Assembly: GCA_000402755.1 (NCBI GenBank)
Contig: AQSD01000004.1
Coordinates: 7,067 to 71,066, forward strand
Direction of reading: 5' to 3'
Length of the DNA: 64,000 nucleotides
DNA from: Fidelibacterota bacterium SCGC AAA160-B08
GTDB taxonomy: Bacteria; Fidelibacterota; Marinisomatia; Marinisomatales; Marinisomataceae
The notes under the pieces are model-generated. The model ran no database searches, was not told the origin of the DNA, and saw only the letters and a list, made by a program, of their open reading frames with translations. Within the stretch, counting starts at the first letter, position 1, and each line of letters starts with the position of its first letter. Position numbers and translations under genes: made by a program. Positions 16,926-25,965 of this stretch are shown here, piece after piece.

Positions 16926-17402
16926 ATGACTCGTTTATTTGTTATATTTTGTTTATCAGTTAATTTATATTCTCAAACTAATTTTCCAAATACTACAGTA
17001 CGTTCAATGGATAATAAAACTATCAATCTCCATAGCTTAACAGCTGAGGTATCGTTTGTTAGTTTTTGGGCAACATGGTGCCTTCCATGTATCAAAGAGA
17101 TTGATAAATTAAATGAATTTATTCACGAATATAGCGATATATCTGTCATATTGATCAATGAAGATAGGCCTGGAGATAAGGCTAAGGTAAAGGGATTCAT
17201 TCGTTCAAAAAAATATCCAATTGATGACAATTATCACGTCGTATTTGATACCAATAGTAAGTTATCTAGACAATTTAATGCTCAGCCAATCCCTCTAACT
17301 TTGATTGTTAAAAACAATAAGGTTATTTATCGTAAGCGTGGATTCTACCTTGGTGATGAGGTTGAATTGAAAAAACAATTGGATAAAGCGTTGAATGATT
17401 AA
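16926..17402 (+). CDS. TlpA-like exported thioredoxin-fold protein
   Basis: 158 residues with an N-terminal signal peptide (MTRLFVIFCLSVNLYSQ). A TlpA/ResA-type thioredoxin domain follows with FWATWCLPCIKEI (CxxC near 50-53) and a cis-Pro region QPIPLTLIV. It would act as a periplasmic thiol-disulfide reductase. It begins 2 bases after gltX and its stop overlaps the next gene by 8 bases, tying it to the outer-membrane barrel protein that follows. Confidence 0.87.
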   Translation: MTRLFVIFCLSVNLYSQTNFPNTTVRSMDNKTINLHSLTAEVSFVSFWATWCLPCIKEIDKLNEFIHEYSDISVILINEDRPGDKAKVKGFIRSKKYPIDDNYHVVFDTNSKLSRQFNAQPIPLTLIVKNNKVIYRKRGFYLGDEVELKKQLDKALND

Positions 17403-19110
17403 TAGAGTATTTATTAACATCCTTTTACTTGGATGCGCTTACAGTCAAGGAGTAGCTATTGATACTTCAAATCAAATATCTGCACGATATGGTGATAGCG
17501 ATAATGATTATAGTTATAGTGAGATATATCTCAATACAAGACTATCTATTGATCGATCAAATTATCGATTAGAATCAATTTTTACTTTTGAGATAAGCGA
17601 TCCTCCTGAAATTGGATTAAATGAGCAGGGTCTTCGCAATTTCTTAGTTGGAATCTATAATGATAACTTTTCATTGGAAGTCGGTGATGTATACCAAACA
17701 TGGGGAAGAGGACTTCTTTTAAATCAGTTAGATTATCAGAGCTTAGATTTTGATACAGGTTCAAGGGGTTTGGGTATGCAATTTCGTAATGAATTTAGAG
17801 AGTTGAATATTATCGCTGGGAATACTAGTAGTCGTAAGAGCACAACAGTGTTAGGTGGATACGATCCTAGAATACCTAATTATTTTGTAGAACAATTTAT
17901 TTATGGAGCAGATATTAACTTTAGTCTTGGAGAATCTAATATCGGCGCATCTTTGTTGGCGGTAGATGAAGATGAAAGATCTCTTTCGCATACTTTAACC
18001 AATCTGCGTATAGATAAACCGTATAAAAATGGTGAGTTTTTTATGTCCGCTATTAATAAGGTTTCTGAAAAAGATGTATATCCATTAGAAATTTTTTATC
18101 CTAAAAAAGATGGTGGAGGTTTTTACATATCCAACACCAATTACTTAAAAGATTGGGCATTGACTTCGAGTTATCGAAAGTTTTCAATCGATATAAATAA
18201 TCCAGGGAATCGAGATAACATAGTAGATAATTATGGACAAGCATTAGATATTCAACGCTCACCAAGCGGTTTTTATCAGCATACATTTAAATTGCTAAGT
18301 AGAAATTCAAAAGAAGTGAATCTTAATGATGAGATTGGAGTAGAGATCCAATTATTAGGCCCTATTAATCACAATGCTAATATTTCAATTAATTATATGA
18401 AGTCAAGCAGTTCGAAGCAATGGTATAACGGGCAAGGCATACTTATAGGTGAATGGTTTAGCGACAATAATTCTTTTCTACCTTCAAGTAGTCAAAGTTC
18501 GTATCCATTTGAAGAAATATTTATTGAGTTTAGTGGATATAATCCAGGTGGAAATATTTTTTATAAAGTTGGTATAGATTTTCAACAGCAAGTATTTAAT
18601 GTTTTATCTAATTCAGCAGAAGTCAAATCTTTTGAAATAACTGAATCCTTTACAGTTCCATTTTTAGTAAGCGTTGTTGTAAATCCATTATGGAATATTG
18701 AGCTTCAGTTGGAGTTACAAAAACTTAAAACAGGGTTTGATACTACTTTCATATCAGATGTTGATGGAATTGACGACAACTATTCCTTTTATTCACTTTT
18801 GGATGAAGACTATCAAAAAAATCTATTCTTAGCATTGTCAGCAAATTATAATCAAAAATGGTCTTTTAATGTTGCTCATGAATCGACAAATAGCGATGAA
18901 TCTTTGCTCAATAGCGGTCAAAGCAATTCATTTGATAGCTCCAATGAATGGAATGCAATGTCTATGGCATATAAGTTTGATTCTGACCATACGCTTGAAT
19001 TATTTTATGGTTCTATACGCGGCGGGCTTGATTGTACTAATGGCGTATGTCGATATATACAGGCATTTGATGATGGTATAAGAATTGACTACAGCCATAA
19101 TTTAGATTAA
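17395..19110 (+). CDS. DUF6029-like outer-membrane beta-barrel protein
   Basis: 571 residues with a signal peptide (about 1-18, ending YSQ). Long alternating-hydrophobicity strands run through the whole chain. Early blocks resemble DUF6029 proteins: ISARYGD, EVGDVYQTWGRGLLL and FDTGSRGLGMQF. The chain ends in IDYSHNLD, so the terminal aromatic signature is weak. Function is unknown. Translation is coupled to the upstream TlpA-like gene, which suggests a shared envelope-redox job with the Omp28-like lipoprotein downstream. Confidence 0.78.
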   Translation: MINRVFINILLLGCAYSQGVAIDTSNQISARYGDSDNDYSYSEIYLNTRLSIDRSNYRLESIFTFEISDPPEIGLNEQGLRNFLVGIYNDNFSLEVGDVYQTWGRGLLLNQLDYQSLDFDTGSRGLGMQFRNEFRELNIIAGNTSSRKSTTVLGGYDPRIPNYFVEQFIYGADINFSLGESNIGASLLAVDEDERSLSHTLTNLRIDKPYKNGEFFMSAINKVSEKDVYPLEIFYPKKDGGGFYISNTNYLKDWALTSSYRKFSIDINNPGNRDNIVDNYGQALDIQRSPSGFYQHTFKLLSRNSKEVNLNDEIGVEIQLLGPINHNANISINYMKSSSSKQWYNGQGILIGEWFSDNNSFLPSSSQSSYPFEEIFIEFSGYNPGGNIFYKVGIDFQQQVFNVLSNSAEVKSFEITESFTVPFLVSVVVNPLWNIELQLELQKLKTGFDTTFISDVDGIDDNYSFYSLLDEDYQKNLFLALSANYNQKWSFNVAHESTNSDESLLNSGQSNSFDSSNEWNAMSMAYKFDSDHTLELFYGSIRGGLDCTNGVCRYIQAFDDGIRIDYSHNLD

Positions 19111-19157
19111 CTTTGTTAGACTTGTAAAATAATCACTTTCTGGGGAAGGGAAAAATA

Positions 19158-20042
19158 GTGAAAAATTATAAAAAATTTCTAGTATTAAGTATAGTCAGTT
19201 CTATGCTAATTATGTCTTGTTCTAACGGTGGAAGTAGTGTTAATGCTTCAACAGATAGTACTTCAGAGACTGGCGGCAATGACGGTAGCGCAGTTAATGT
19301 TAAATCAAAAGTTTTGATGGAGTTGTTTACTTCAACTACATGCGGACCTTGTTTGCCACAAAATACAAAATTAAACCAATATTTAGATCCTACATCTTCG
19401 GTTTATGCAGAAGATTTAGCAGATGATTGGATTGTATTACGATATCATGTATGGTGGCCATCTGCAGGCGATCCTTACTATGATTGGAATACTGCTCCTG
19501 TAATCAATCGTGAAGCTTATTATGATGTAGGATATGTTCCTCATATGTATACACAAGGATGGACTGATTCGGGTGGTAGTGCACCTACATGGAGAACTAA
19601 TGCAAGAGCAGCTGTTGATGGTGTCTCACCTTTTAATGTTCAATTAACAGGTACAAGAGATGGATATAATATTAGCGGAAATGTCACAGTGGCTTCAGCT
19701 GGAGATGTAAACAATCTTGGATTTAAGCTTTATGTTGCAGTAACGCATGATAATTCACAATACTCAGCACCAAATGGTCAAGTAATATTTGATCAAACAT
19801 TTATTGATTTTTTAACACTTGATAGTTCTTCTGGATCAGTTTCTTATGGAGAGCCATTAAATCTTGGCGTAGGAGAAACTTATACCAAAAGCTATAATTG
19901 GACATTAGATGATAATTGGCCAAACGACTCAAATGTATCTTGGAGTGTAGAAGAATTAACTCTTGTTGCCTTTGTTCAATTTGACGGCACTGGACCTAAT
20001 CAGAAAAAAATATTCCAGGTTGAAGCTCTTAGTTTTGATTAA
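19158..20042 (+). CDS. Omp28-like lipoprotein with thioredoxin-type CxxC
   Basis: 294 residues, GTG start with GGGAAGGG upstream. It has a lipoprotein signal with lipobox LIMSC (Cys21), a Ser/Gly/Asn-rich linker, then MELFTSTTCGPCLPQN with a CxxC, as in the Omp28-related family of Bacteroidota-type lipoproteins. The remainder is beta-rich with WSVEELTLVAFVQFDG near the end. It is likely membrane-anchored and periplasmic or surface-exposed, acting in thiol redox chemistry. It lies 24 bases before tRNA-Arg. Confidence 0.82.
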   Translation: MKNYKKFLVLSIVSSMLIMSCSNGGSSVNASTDSTSETGGNDGSAVNVKSKVLMELFTSTTCGPCLPQNTKLNQYLDPTSSVYAEDLADDWIVLRYHVWWPSAGDPYYDWNTAPVINREAYYDVGYVPHMYTQGWTDSGGSAPTWRTNARAAVDGVSPFNVQLTGTRDGYNISGNVTVASAGDVNNLGFKLYVAVTHDNSQYSAPNGQVIFDQTFIDFLTLDSSSGSVSYGEPLNLGVGETYTKSYNWTLDDNWPNDSNVSWSVEELTLVAFVQFDGTGPNQKKIFQVEALSFD

Positions 20043-20066
20043 TAAGTTTCGGTCTTATTTACATAT

Positions 20067-20140
20067 GCGCCCGTAGCTCAATTGGATAGAGCGTCTGGCT
20101 ACGAACCAGGAGGCTGTAGGTTCAAATCCTTCCGGGCGTA
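20067..20140 (+). tRNA. tRNA-Arg (ACG)
   Basis: Acceptor GCGCCCG pairs with CGGGCGT (first pair G-U), the anticodon arm TCTGG/CCAGG encloses CTACGAA (anticodon ACG), the T arm contains GGTTCAAATCC, and the discriminator is A. In bacteria A34 of this tRNA is deaminated to inosine by TadA, whose gene begins 3 bases later. Confidence 0.96.
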
Positions 20141-20143
20141 CAC

Positions 20144-20641
20144 ATGTCTATTGAAAATCAATTAGGAGCTGTCTCCCATGAAGATTGGATGCGTCGTGCT
20201 TTAAGCATTGCATCAAAAGGAATGAGAGAAGATGAAGTGCCAATCGGTGCCATCGTTGTCTATAAAGGAAAAATTATAGGTCAAGGTTATAATCAATGTG
20301 AATCTTTAAATGATTCTACTGCTCATGCAGAAATGCTAGCAATTACAGCAGCATCCAACACAATAGGAGATTGGCGATTAACTGATTGCACTCTTTATGT
20401 GACAAAAGAGCCTTGTTCTATGTGTGCAGGAGCGATTATAAATAGTCGTATTGATGCTCTATATTTTGGATGTTATGATGAAGATTTTGGTGCATGCGGT
20501 TCCAAGTTAGATATTTGCGGAAATCCTACCTTTAAAACGCCTAGTGTTGTCAGGGGAAATGTTTTGGGTGGAGACTCACTTGTTTTGATCCAAGATTATT
20601 TTTTCAAGAAAAGAAAAAAGAAGAAAGATTTAGAGTTTTAG
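20144..20641 (+). CDS. tadA: tRNA-specific adenosine deaminase
   Basis: 165-residue zinc deaminase converting A34 to inosine in tRNA-Arg(ACG), essential for reading CGC and CGA codons. It contains the catalytic TAHAEMLAI (HxE) and zinc PCSMCAGAI (PCxxC) motifs, EVPIGAIVV and the substrate loop around FGACGSKLD. The basic KKRKKKK tail fits tRNA binding. It lies immediately downstream of its own substrate tRNA gene and is convergent with the next gene. Confidence 0.95.
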   Translation: MSIENQLGAVSHEDWMRRALSIASKGMREDEVPIGAIVVYKGKIIGQGYNQCESLNDSTAHAEMLAITAASNTIGDWRLTDCTLYVTKEPCSMCAGAIINSRIDALYFGCYDEDFGACGSKLDICGNPTFKTPSVVRGNVLGGDSLVLIQDYFFKKRKKKKDLEF

Positions 20642-21406
20642 TTAAAGCAGGTAAGGTAAAATAGCTTTTCTATTTTTCGGATAGTTTTCAAATGTTTTAT
20701 TGTACCATTTATGACCAGCAATAGCTCTTGGAACGAGATTTGCCATAGTCCATATCGCAAATGATAAGCCAGCTAATGACCATGTCATTAAAGCAAACGC
20801 AGTCCATTCCATGATTTCACCTAGATAGTTTGGATATGAGACATATTTATACATAAAACCATGAGGAACATGATAGCCTTCCTTATTAGATCTTAAGCGT
20901 AATAAGGTATTGTCTGATTTAATATTGATAGTGGCGCCTATTAGAAATAGTATGATACCTAATATGAAATTCCATTCATAAACATATTCCAGTGGATATG
21001 CTTGTATAAAGCCTAAATAGTATCCATTGATAAAGCCATTGACCGTATTGAACATAAGTGCTAAGACAATAACTAAGAGTGGCATTTTAGATGAATTTTT
21101 TTGTCTAATAGGGTAGATAATGCTACGATTAAAATAATGACTTAACCACAGTATAAGAAAAATGTATGATACGATGCTTTTTTCTATAGGTCCAGTTAAG
21201 AAAAGATAGCCAACCATAACAGGTGACATGATTTCCATAGTAAACCATCCTAATTTGCTTGGAATCATAATGAAGAACCAAGAACCCCAATTTGACTTAG
21301 AAAACTTACCGTAAGGTGCAGGTATTTTTAACAAGACAAGAAAGGCTATAAATCCCAATAAGAACCAATAATTTATTCCCGCTTGATAAATTTGTAACAT
21401 CGACAA
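20642..21406 (-). CDS. 3-oxo-5-alpha-steroid 4-dehydrogenase-like membrane reductase
   Basis: 254-residue polytopic protein whose C-terminal half matches the steroid 5-alpha-reductase family: SHYFNRSIIYPIR, NGFINGYYLG, a NIKSDNTL segment, HGFMYKYVSYPNYLGEI with the conserved Asn and Glu, and HKWYNKTFENYPKNRKAILPYLL at the end. Relatives use NADPH to reduce a conjugated double bond in lipids. The bacterial substrate is unknown. It is divergent from the SDR gene and separated from it by 38 bases. Confidence 0.83.
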   Translation of the reverse strand: MSMLQIYQAGINYWFLLGFIAFLVLLKIPAPYGKFSKSNWGSWFFIMIPSKLGWFTMEIMSPVMVGYLFLTGPIEKSIVSYIFLILWLSHYFNRSIIYPIRQKNSSKMPLLVIVLALMFNTVNGFINGYYLGFIQAYPLEYVYEWNFILGIILFLIGATINIKSDNTLLRLRSNKEGYHVPHGFMYKYVSYPNYLGEIMEWTAFALMTWSLAGLSFAIWTMANLVPRAIAGHKWYNKTFENYPKNRKAILPYLL

Positions 21407-21444
21407 TAATTTATGGCTAATATTGATTCGTTCAAAGAGCGTTT

Positions 21445-22284
21445 ATGGATAATAAAACAATTATAGTAACAGGTGCAACCGATGGAATAGGTTTAGAGGC
21501 AGCCACTAAGATAGCTGCTCTTGGAAATCGCGTAGGTTTAGTAGGTAGAAATCCAGAAAAAGGCGCAAAAGCAATTGAACGCATTACAAGCTTAACTGGA
21601 AATGATAAGCTTGATTTCTTTCAAGCCGATTTAAGTTCAGTTTCTGAGATCAATAAACTTTCGGAAGAAATTAAAAATAAATATTCTAAGCTAAATGTCT
21701 TGCTCAATAATGCTGGGGGAGCAAGCAAAAATAAAATTATCACTTCGGAAGGACTTGAAAAAACATTTGCAACCAATCAAATGAATTATTTTACACTTAC
21801 TACGAACCTTATGGATATGTTATCAGCATCTGAAGGGTCTAGAGTCGTTAATGTTGCATCTAATGCTCATATTGGTGCAGATATTGATTTTCATAATATT
21901 AATGGAGAAAAAGGTTATTCTTTTTGGAAGGCATACTGTATCTCAAAACTAATGAATATAATGTTTACATATAGGTTAGCAGAAATACAGAATAAAGTGA
22001 CAGTGAATGCACTGCATCCAGGATTTGTTGATACAAATATAGGAGGTAATGAAGGATCTACTATTAAGAAAATTGTTAAATTTGGATCAAAGCTTTTTGC
22101 GAGAACAGTAGAAAATGGAGCAGATTCAAGTATTTATCTTAGCACTTCAGATGAAGTAAATAATATTTCTGGAAAATATTTTTTTAAATGCAGACAAATA
22201 AAATCATCAAAAGTATCTTACGATAAAAAACAGTGGGATCAAGTATGGAATTTATGTCAGTCCTATAAGGAGAAACTATCATAA
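21445..22284 (+). CDS. SDR family oxidoreductase
   Basis: Short-chain dehydrogenase of 279 residues. It has the cofactor motif TGATDGIG (TGxxxGIG) at 8-15, NNAGG near 90, the catalytic YCISK (YxxxK) near 168 and HPGFVDT after it. It is closest in layout to retinol-dehydrogenase/WW-domain oxidoreductase-type SDRs. The stop overlaps the next start by one base. With the reductase and thioesterase neighbours it suggests modification of an acyl or isoprenoid lipid. Confidence 0.87.
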   Translation: MDNKTIIVTGATDGIGLEAATKIAALGNRVGLVGRNPEKGAKAIERITSLTGNDKLDFFQADLSSVSEINKLSEEIKNKYSKLNVLLNNAGGASKNKIITSEGLEKTFATNQMNYFTLTTNLMDMLSASEGSRVVNVASNAHIGADIDFHNINGEKGYSFWKAYCISKLMNIMFTYRLAEIQNKVTVNALHPGFVDTNIGGNEGSTIKKIVKFGSKLFARTVENGADSSIYLSTSDEVNNISGKYFFKCRQIKSSKVSYDKKQWDQVWNLCQSYKEKLS

Positions 22285-22724
22285 TGAAGCAAAGAATTCT
22301 TATGCGTTCAGAGTATGATTTCTTTAATACTGCATCAACTAGATGGAGAGATATGGATGGATTAGGACATATTAATCATACAATATATTTAGGATTATTA
22401 GAAACAAAGCATAAGGACTTTATTGACCATCTTCATGGTAGCAATGAACATGAGTTTGGTTTGCAAAGTACGGCGGCAGGGTTATTGGCTTCCATGAAAG
22501 TTATGTATATAAAACAAGTTCGTCATCCTGCAGAGCTTGATATAGGATATCGGATTACTAGAGTAGGTTCTAAGAGTTATGATGTTCATCAAGCTATTTT
22601 TGTAAAAGGAGATGACGATCCCGCATTTCAAAGTATTCACACATTTGTAATGTTTAACTTTGTAGAGCAAAAATCAATTCCAGTAGGAGATCTTATCAGA
22701 AACAACCTAAGAGAAATAAAATGA
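22284..22724 (+). CDS. Acyl-CoA thioesterase, hotdog fold (4HBT type)
   Basis: 146-residue hotdog-fold protein with RWRDMDGLGHINHTIYLGLLE, the typical FxDxDxxGHxNN-type motif of 4-hydroxybenzoyl-CoA/YbgC-like thioesterases (the acidic residue is present in RDMD). The central helix LETKHKDFI is also present. It would hydrolyse acyl-CoA thioesters in the cytoplasm. It is overlapped at both ends by neighbours (1 and 4 bases), so it belongs to one operon with the SDR and yaaA. Confidence 0.85.
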   Translation: MKQRILMRSEYDFFNTASTRWRDMDGLGHINHTIYLGLLETKHKDFIDHLHGSNEHEFGLQSTAAGLLASMKVMYIKQVRHPAELDIGYRITRVGSKSYDVHQAIFVKGDDDPAFQSIHTFVMFNFVEQKSIPVGDLIRNNLREIK

Positions 22725-23485
22725 TTACACTGCTATCTCCATCAAAAAAATTAAATTTCAATGAACAAGATATTGTTCATAGTCATACTCAGTGCGATTT
22801 CATTCAAAGCGCTGAATTGCTAGCCAATGAAGCTAAAAATCTTACAGAAAATGACTTAAAAGATTTGATGAACATTAGCGATAAACTTGCAAAGTTAAAT
22901 CGAGATAGATTCGATAGATGGTCTTTGCCTTTCAGTACATCAAATGCAAAGCAAGCCATACTAGCTTTTGATGGAGGTGTATACTCAGGATTAAAGGCAG
23001 AAGATTTCAAAGAGAAAGATTTTGATTTTGCTCAAAACCATTTAAGGATTCTATCAGGATTGTATGGAATTTTAAAGCCCTTAGATCTTATTCAGCCTTA
23101 TAGGTTAGAAATGGGTATATCTTTTAAGAATAATAAAGGAAAAAACTTGTATGAATTCTGGAAGGAAGACCTAACTCAAAATTTAAATAATACGCTCAAG
23201 GAGCACAAAAATCCTACCATAATAAACTGTGCATCAGTTGAATATTTTTCAGCTATTGATTTAAGTAAGCTCAATGGAAAAATCTTGTCTATAGTATTTA
23301 AGGAATATCGAAATGATGAATTAAAATTTATCTCTTTCAATGCAAAGAAGGCTAGAGGTTTAATGACTCAATATATTATGAAAAATAAGATTGACAGTAA
23401 TGATGATATTAAAGATTTCAGTTATGATAATTATAATTTTGATTTAAAACTTTCTGATGATTCAACTTTTGTATTCACCAGATAA
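22721..23485 (+). CDS. yaaA: Peroxide stress protein YaaA
   Basis: 254 residues beginning with the hallmark ITLLSPSKKLNF and containing RWSLPF, LAFDGGVYSGL, RILSGLYGILKPLDLIQPYRLEMG, YEFWKEDL, INCASVEYFSA and KKARGLM, all conserved in the YaaA/DUF328 family. YaaA limits free iron during hydrogen peroxide stress and binds DNA. The ATG overlaps the preceding stop (ATGA). Confidence 0.94.
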   Translation: MITLLSPSKKLNFNEQDIVHSHTQCDFIQSAELLANEAKNLTENDLKDLMNISDKLAKLNRDRFDRWSLPFSTSNAKQAILAFDGGVYSGLKAEDFKEKDFDFAQNHLRILSGLYGILKPLDLIQPYRLEMGISFKNNKGKNLYEFWKEDLTQNLNNTLKEHKNPTIINCASVEYFSAIDLSKLNGKILSIVFKEYRNDELKFISFNAKKARGLMTQYIMKNKIDSNDDIKDFSYDNYNFDLKLSDDSTFVFTR

Positions 23486-23511
23486 ATAATAAAAAAAATA
23501 AAGGAAAAAAA

Positions 23512-25002
23512 ATGAAAAAATACATGTCAATATTAGCAGTATTTTTATTTTCAATTAGCATTATGCAAGTTGTTAGCTGTGCTAGTTCTGAGGGTGAAAT
23601 GTCAAGACAAACAGGAGAAGCTTCAAAAGAAGCTGCTGCTGGTCTAGATGCAGCCCACCACGTTATGTTTGAGTTAGCTAGAGCTGAATTTGAGAAAGGA
23701 ATTGATAAGGATCCTAATTGTGTAACATGCTATTTAAATAAGGCGCATGTAGAGCAAGATAGAGTATTAAAAAGAGAATTACTTGAGACTGCTCTAGAGC
23801 TATCAAAACCAGGACATCCAGAAACTATACTTGCTCAAGCAGCAGTAGATTGGATAAATGGGGAAGGCGATCGATTTGCAGGATACTCTGATTTATATAA
23901 AAAATACCCAAATGACAGATTTTTAGCTGCTGGCGCCTATAGAAGTCTTCAACGTGAAGATAAGGTAGCAGAGGCAAGAGTCATGTTATTAGAAGCAGCT
24001 GATAGATTAAACCAAGGACACTTATATAATTTATTAGCCTATTCTTATATGTGGAATGTAGAGCCTAAATCAGAAGAATATGATATGGCATTACCATACA
24101 TTAAAAAATATATGGAATTAGATCCAAAGCAAGCAAACGCATTGGACTCTCTTGGAGAGTTTTATTTAAATAAGGGAGACTATGATTTAGCTATAAAATA
24201 CTATATGGAAGCAACAGAAATGGATCCAACTTTTTCATGGGGCCCAAGAAATACTGCGTTAGCTCAGTATGAAGCAAAATTATCACATGATGAAGCTAAA
24301 ATTATGCGCACAAGTACAGAGAATGAAGATGCAGATAGTGCATTTGACATGGGAAGATGGCAGCTTTATAATTTAGAATGGGAAAATGCATATAAGTCAT
24401 TTTCATATGCAATTGAACAAGATCCTACTTTTGCACTTGCACATGCAATGAGAGCTAGAACAAGTAGTTTCTTAGGTAATCAAGGCGATATTGCAGATGA
24501 TATAGATATTGCTGTCAGTATGTCTTTAAATGCTTCAGATGATGAAGCTGCGATCATTAATGCTGTTGCTAATGATATGAAAAATGGAACTAGCACCTTC
24601 AACGCATTGAGCGAGAGATTGGCTGACAAATATTTAGATGATTCATTTCTAGCTTTTGAAACAGTATTTGCTACTATTTCTGAAGCAGGAGCAGATAAAG
24701 TTCTTGTTAGAGCAAAAGCTTTATATGCAATGAATCCAAACTTTACTCCAGTATTAAATATGATGGGATATGCATATATGGATAAAGATGATTTAGATAG
24801 CGCAGGTAAAGTATTGCAAGAACAAATAAGAAGAGCGTCTGGATCAGCAAATCCTTACGATTCAATGGCAGATTATTACCTAGCAATGGATAATCAAGTT
24901 GATGCCTTAAGATATTTTGAACAAGCAGCTAAAATGGGACTTAAAGCAAGTGTCGATAAAGCTGACAGTTTAAAATCTCAATTAGATAAAGAAAATGAAT
25001 AG
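23512..25002 (+). CDS. TPR-repeat lipoprotein
   Basis: 496 residues with a strong AAAGGAAAAAAA ribosome site and lipobox VVSC (Cys23). TPR-like helical repeats follow: FELARAEFEKGIDKDPN, the classic LDSLGEFYLNKGDYDLAIKY near 205-225, FSYAIEQDPTFALAHAMRA and a last group near 425-480. It is a periplasm-facing scaffold of unknown partner. It could be paired with the downstream cupin, 12 bases away. Confidence 0.85.
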   Translation: MKKYMSILAVFLFSISIMQVVSCASSEGEMSRQTGEASKEAAAGLDAAHHVMFELARAEFEKGIDKDPNCVTCYLNKAHVEQDRVLKRELLETALELSKPGHPETILAQAAVDWINGEGDRFAGYSDLYKKYPNDRFLAAGAYRSLQREDKVAEARVMLLEAADRLNQGHLYNLLAYSYMWNVEPKSEEYDMALPYIKKYMELDPKQANALDSLGEFYLNKGDYDLAIKYYMEATEMDPTFSWGPRNTALAQYEAKLSHDEAKIMRTSTENEDADSAFDMGRWQLYNLEWENAYKSFSYAIEQDPTFALAHAMRARTSSFLGNQGDIADDIDIAVSMSLNASDDEAAIINAVANDMKNGTSTFNALSERLADKYLDDSFLAFETVFATISEAGADKVLVRAKALYAMNPNFTPVLNMMGYAYMDKDDLDSAGKVLQEQIRRASGSANPYDSMADYYLAMDNQVDALRYFEQAAKMGLKASVDKADSLKSQLDKENE

Positions 25003-25014
25003 AGAGGAATTAAT

Positions 25015-25374
25015 ATGGCAAATGTAATAAAAAAGAACTTTAGCAATCCTGACGAATTGCGAGAACCAGATAAAATGAAAGTTGAGTTTCTAGAATTTCC
25101 ATCAGGAAAAGTTGCTAGACTAACTTCACAGCCTGGTTGGACATGGACAGAATGTGTAAGTCCAATTGCAGGTACTGAAACATGTCAAGCGCATCATTTA
25201 GGAGTTGTTACCAAAGGTGATTTAACAATTTTTGGTGACGATGGATCAGAAGAGACATTTGGTCCTGGTGATGCATATGAAGTTTTACCAGGTCATACAG
25301 CTCAAGTTAATGGAGATGAAGAGGTAGAATGTTTTGAATTTTCATCAGAAACAGCTGAGACGTATGCAAAATAA
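25015..25374 (+). CDS. Cupin-domain protein
   Basis: 119-residue single-domain cupin. PGWTWTECVSP and CQAHHLGVVTKGDLTIF supply the first cupin motif with a His-His pair; FGPGDAYEVLPGHTAQV supplies the second. No signal peptide. A small-molecule or metal-binding role is possible, but the substrate is not evident. Preceded by GAGAGGAATTAAT before the ATG. Confidence 0.85.
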   Translation: MANVIKKNFSNPDELREPDKMKVEFLEFPSGKVARLTSQPGWTWTECVSPIAGTETCQAHHLGVVTKGDLTIFGDDGSEETFGPGDAYEVLPGHTAQVNGDEEVECFEFSSETAETYAK

Positions 25375-25401
25375 CTAATCTTTAATTATTAATAATTGAA
25401 T

Positions 25402-25434
25402 AAAAAAGCATAGAATTTGATTTTATGCTTTTTT
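25402..25434. terminator. Bidirectional intrinsic terminator
   Basis: AAAAAAGCATA and TATGCTTTTTT form an 11-bp stem with an 11-base loop. The A-run and T-run flanks let it act in both directions, between the + strand cupin gene and the - strand DUF1330-like gene. Confidence 0.75.
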
Positions 25435-25891
25435 ATTTGAAAAAAAATCTTCCAAACCAAGAAGCTAAGCGAAGTTTTATTTTCATAGATAGGGACATAT
25501 CATAACACGTAATTAATCTCGTATCAGCTAAAGCTGCTTCTCTGTGTATGAGAGAAGATTTGTACCAATCAATTTCTGTCATTTCAAGAAATTTTTTCAT
25601 ATTAGGATACCATATTACTCCAACTTCATCCCACTTATCTTTATCTGGACCAATCATTGTTAATCTTATTTTTGACCACCATAATACCTTCCCACCAACC
25701 TTTGTAACTGCCTTAGTAGCAATGTCACTATATTTTTTATACGCATTTCTTCCAGATATATTATTTAATTGGCTATCTTTATAATTAGCATTTTTATTGT
25801 ATGAAAATAGATTTATCTGCACGAGAGGCTTTCCATCGTCATGATTTTTTTTAGCATATTCAATCGTTTGTTCTGTTGGAATTATGAACAT
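25433..25891 (-). CDS. DUF1330-like protein
   Basis: 152 residues with a dimeric ferredoxin-like fold pattern: PLVQINLFSYN, GRNAYKKYSDIATKAVTKVGGKVLWWS and VGVIWYPNMKKFLEM, as in the DUF1330/EthD-like group. Function is unknown. It ends in a basic, aromatic tail (RLASWFGRFFFK). Monocistronic, divergent from dnaX by 74 bases. Confidence 0.75.
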   Translation of the reverse strand: MFIIPTEQTIEYAKKNHDDGKPLVQINLFSYNKNANYKDSQLNNISGRNAYKKYSDIATKAVTKVGGKVLWWSKIRLTMIGPDKDKWDEVGVIWYPNMKKFLEMTEIDWYKSSLIHREAALADTRLITCYDMSLSMKIKLRLASWFGRFFFK

Positions 25892-25965
25892 TATTTACAA
25901 CCTTTCATTATTTATCATTACAAAATTTAAAACTTTCCTTAAATTGTCCAAAGCAAAGGATTCAA

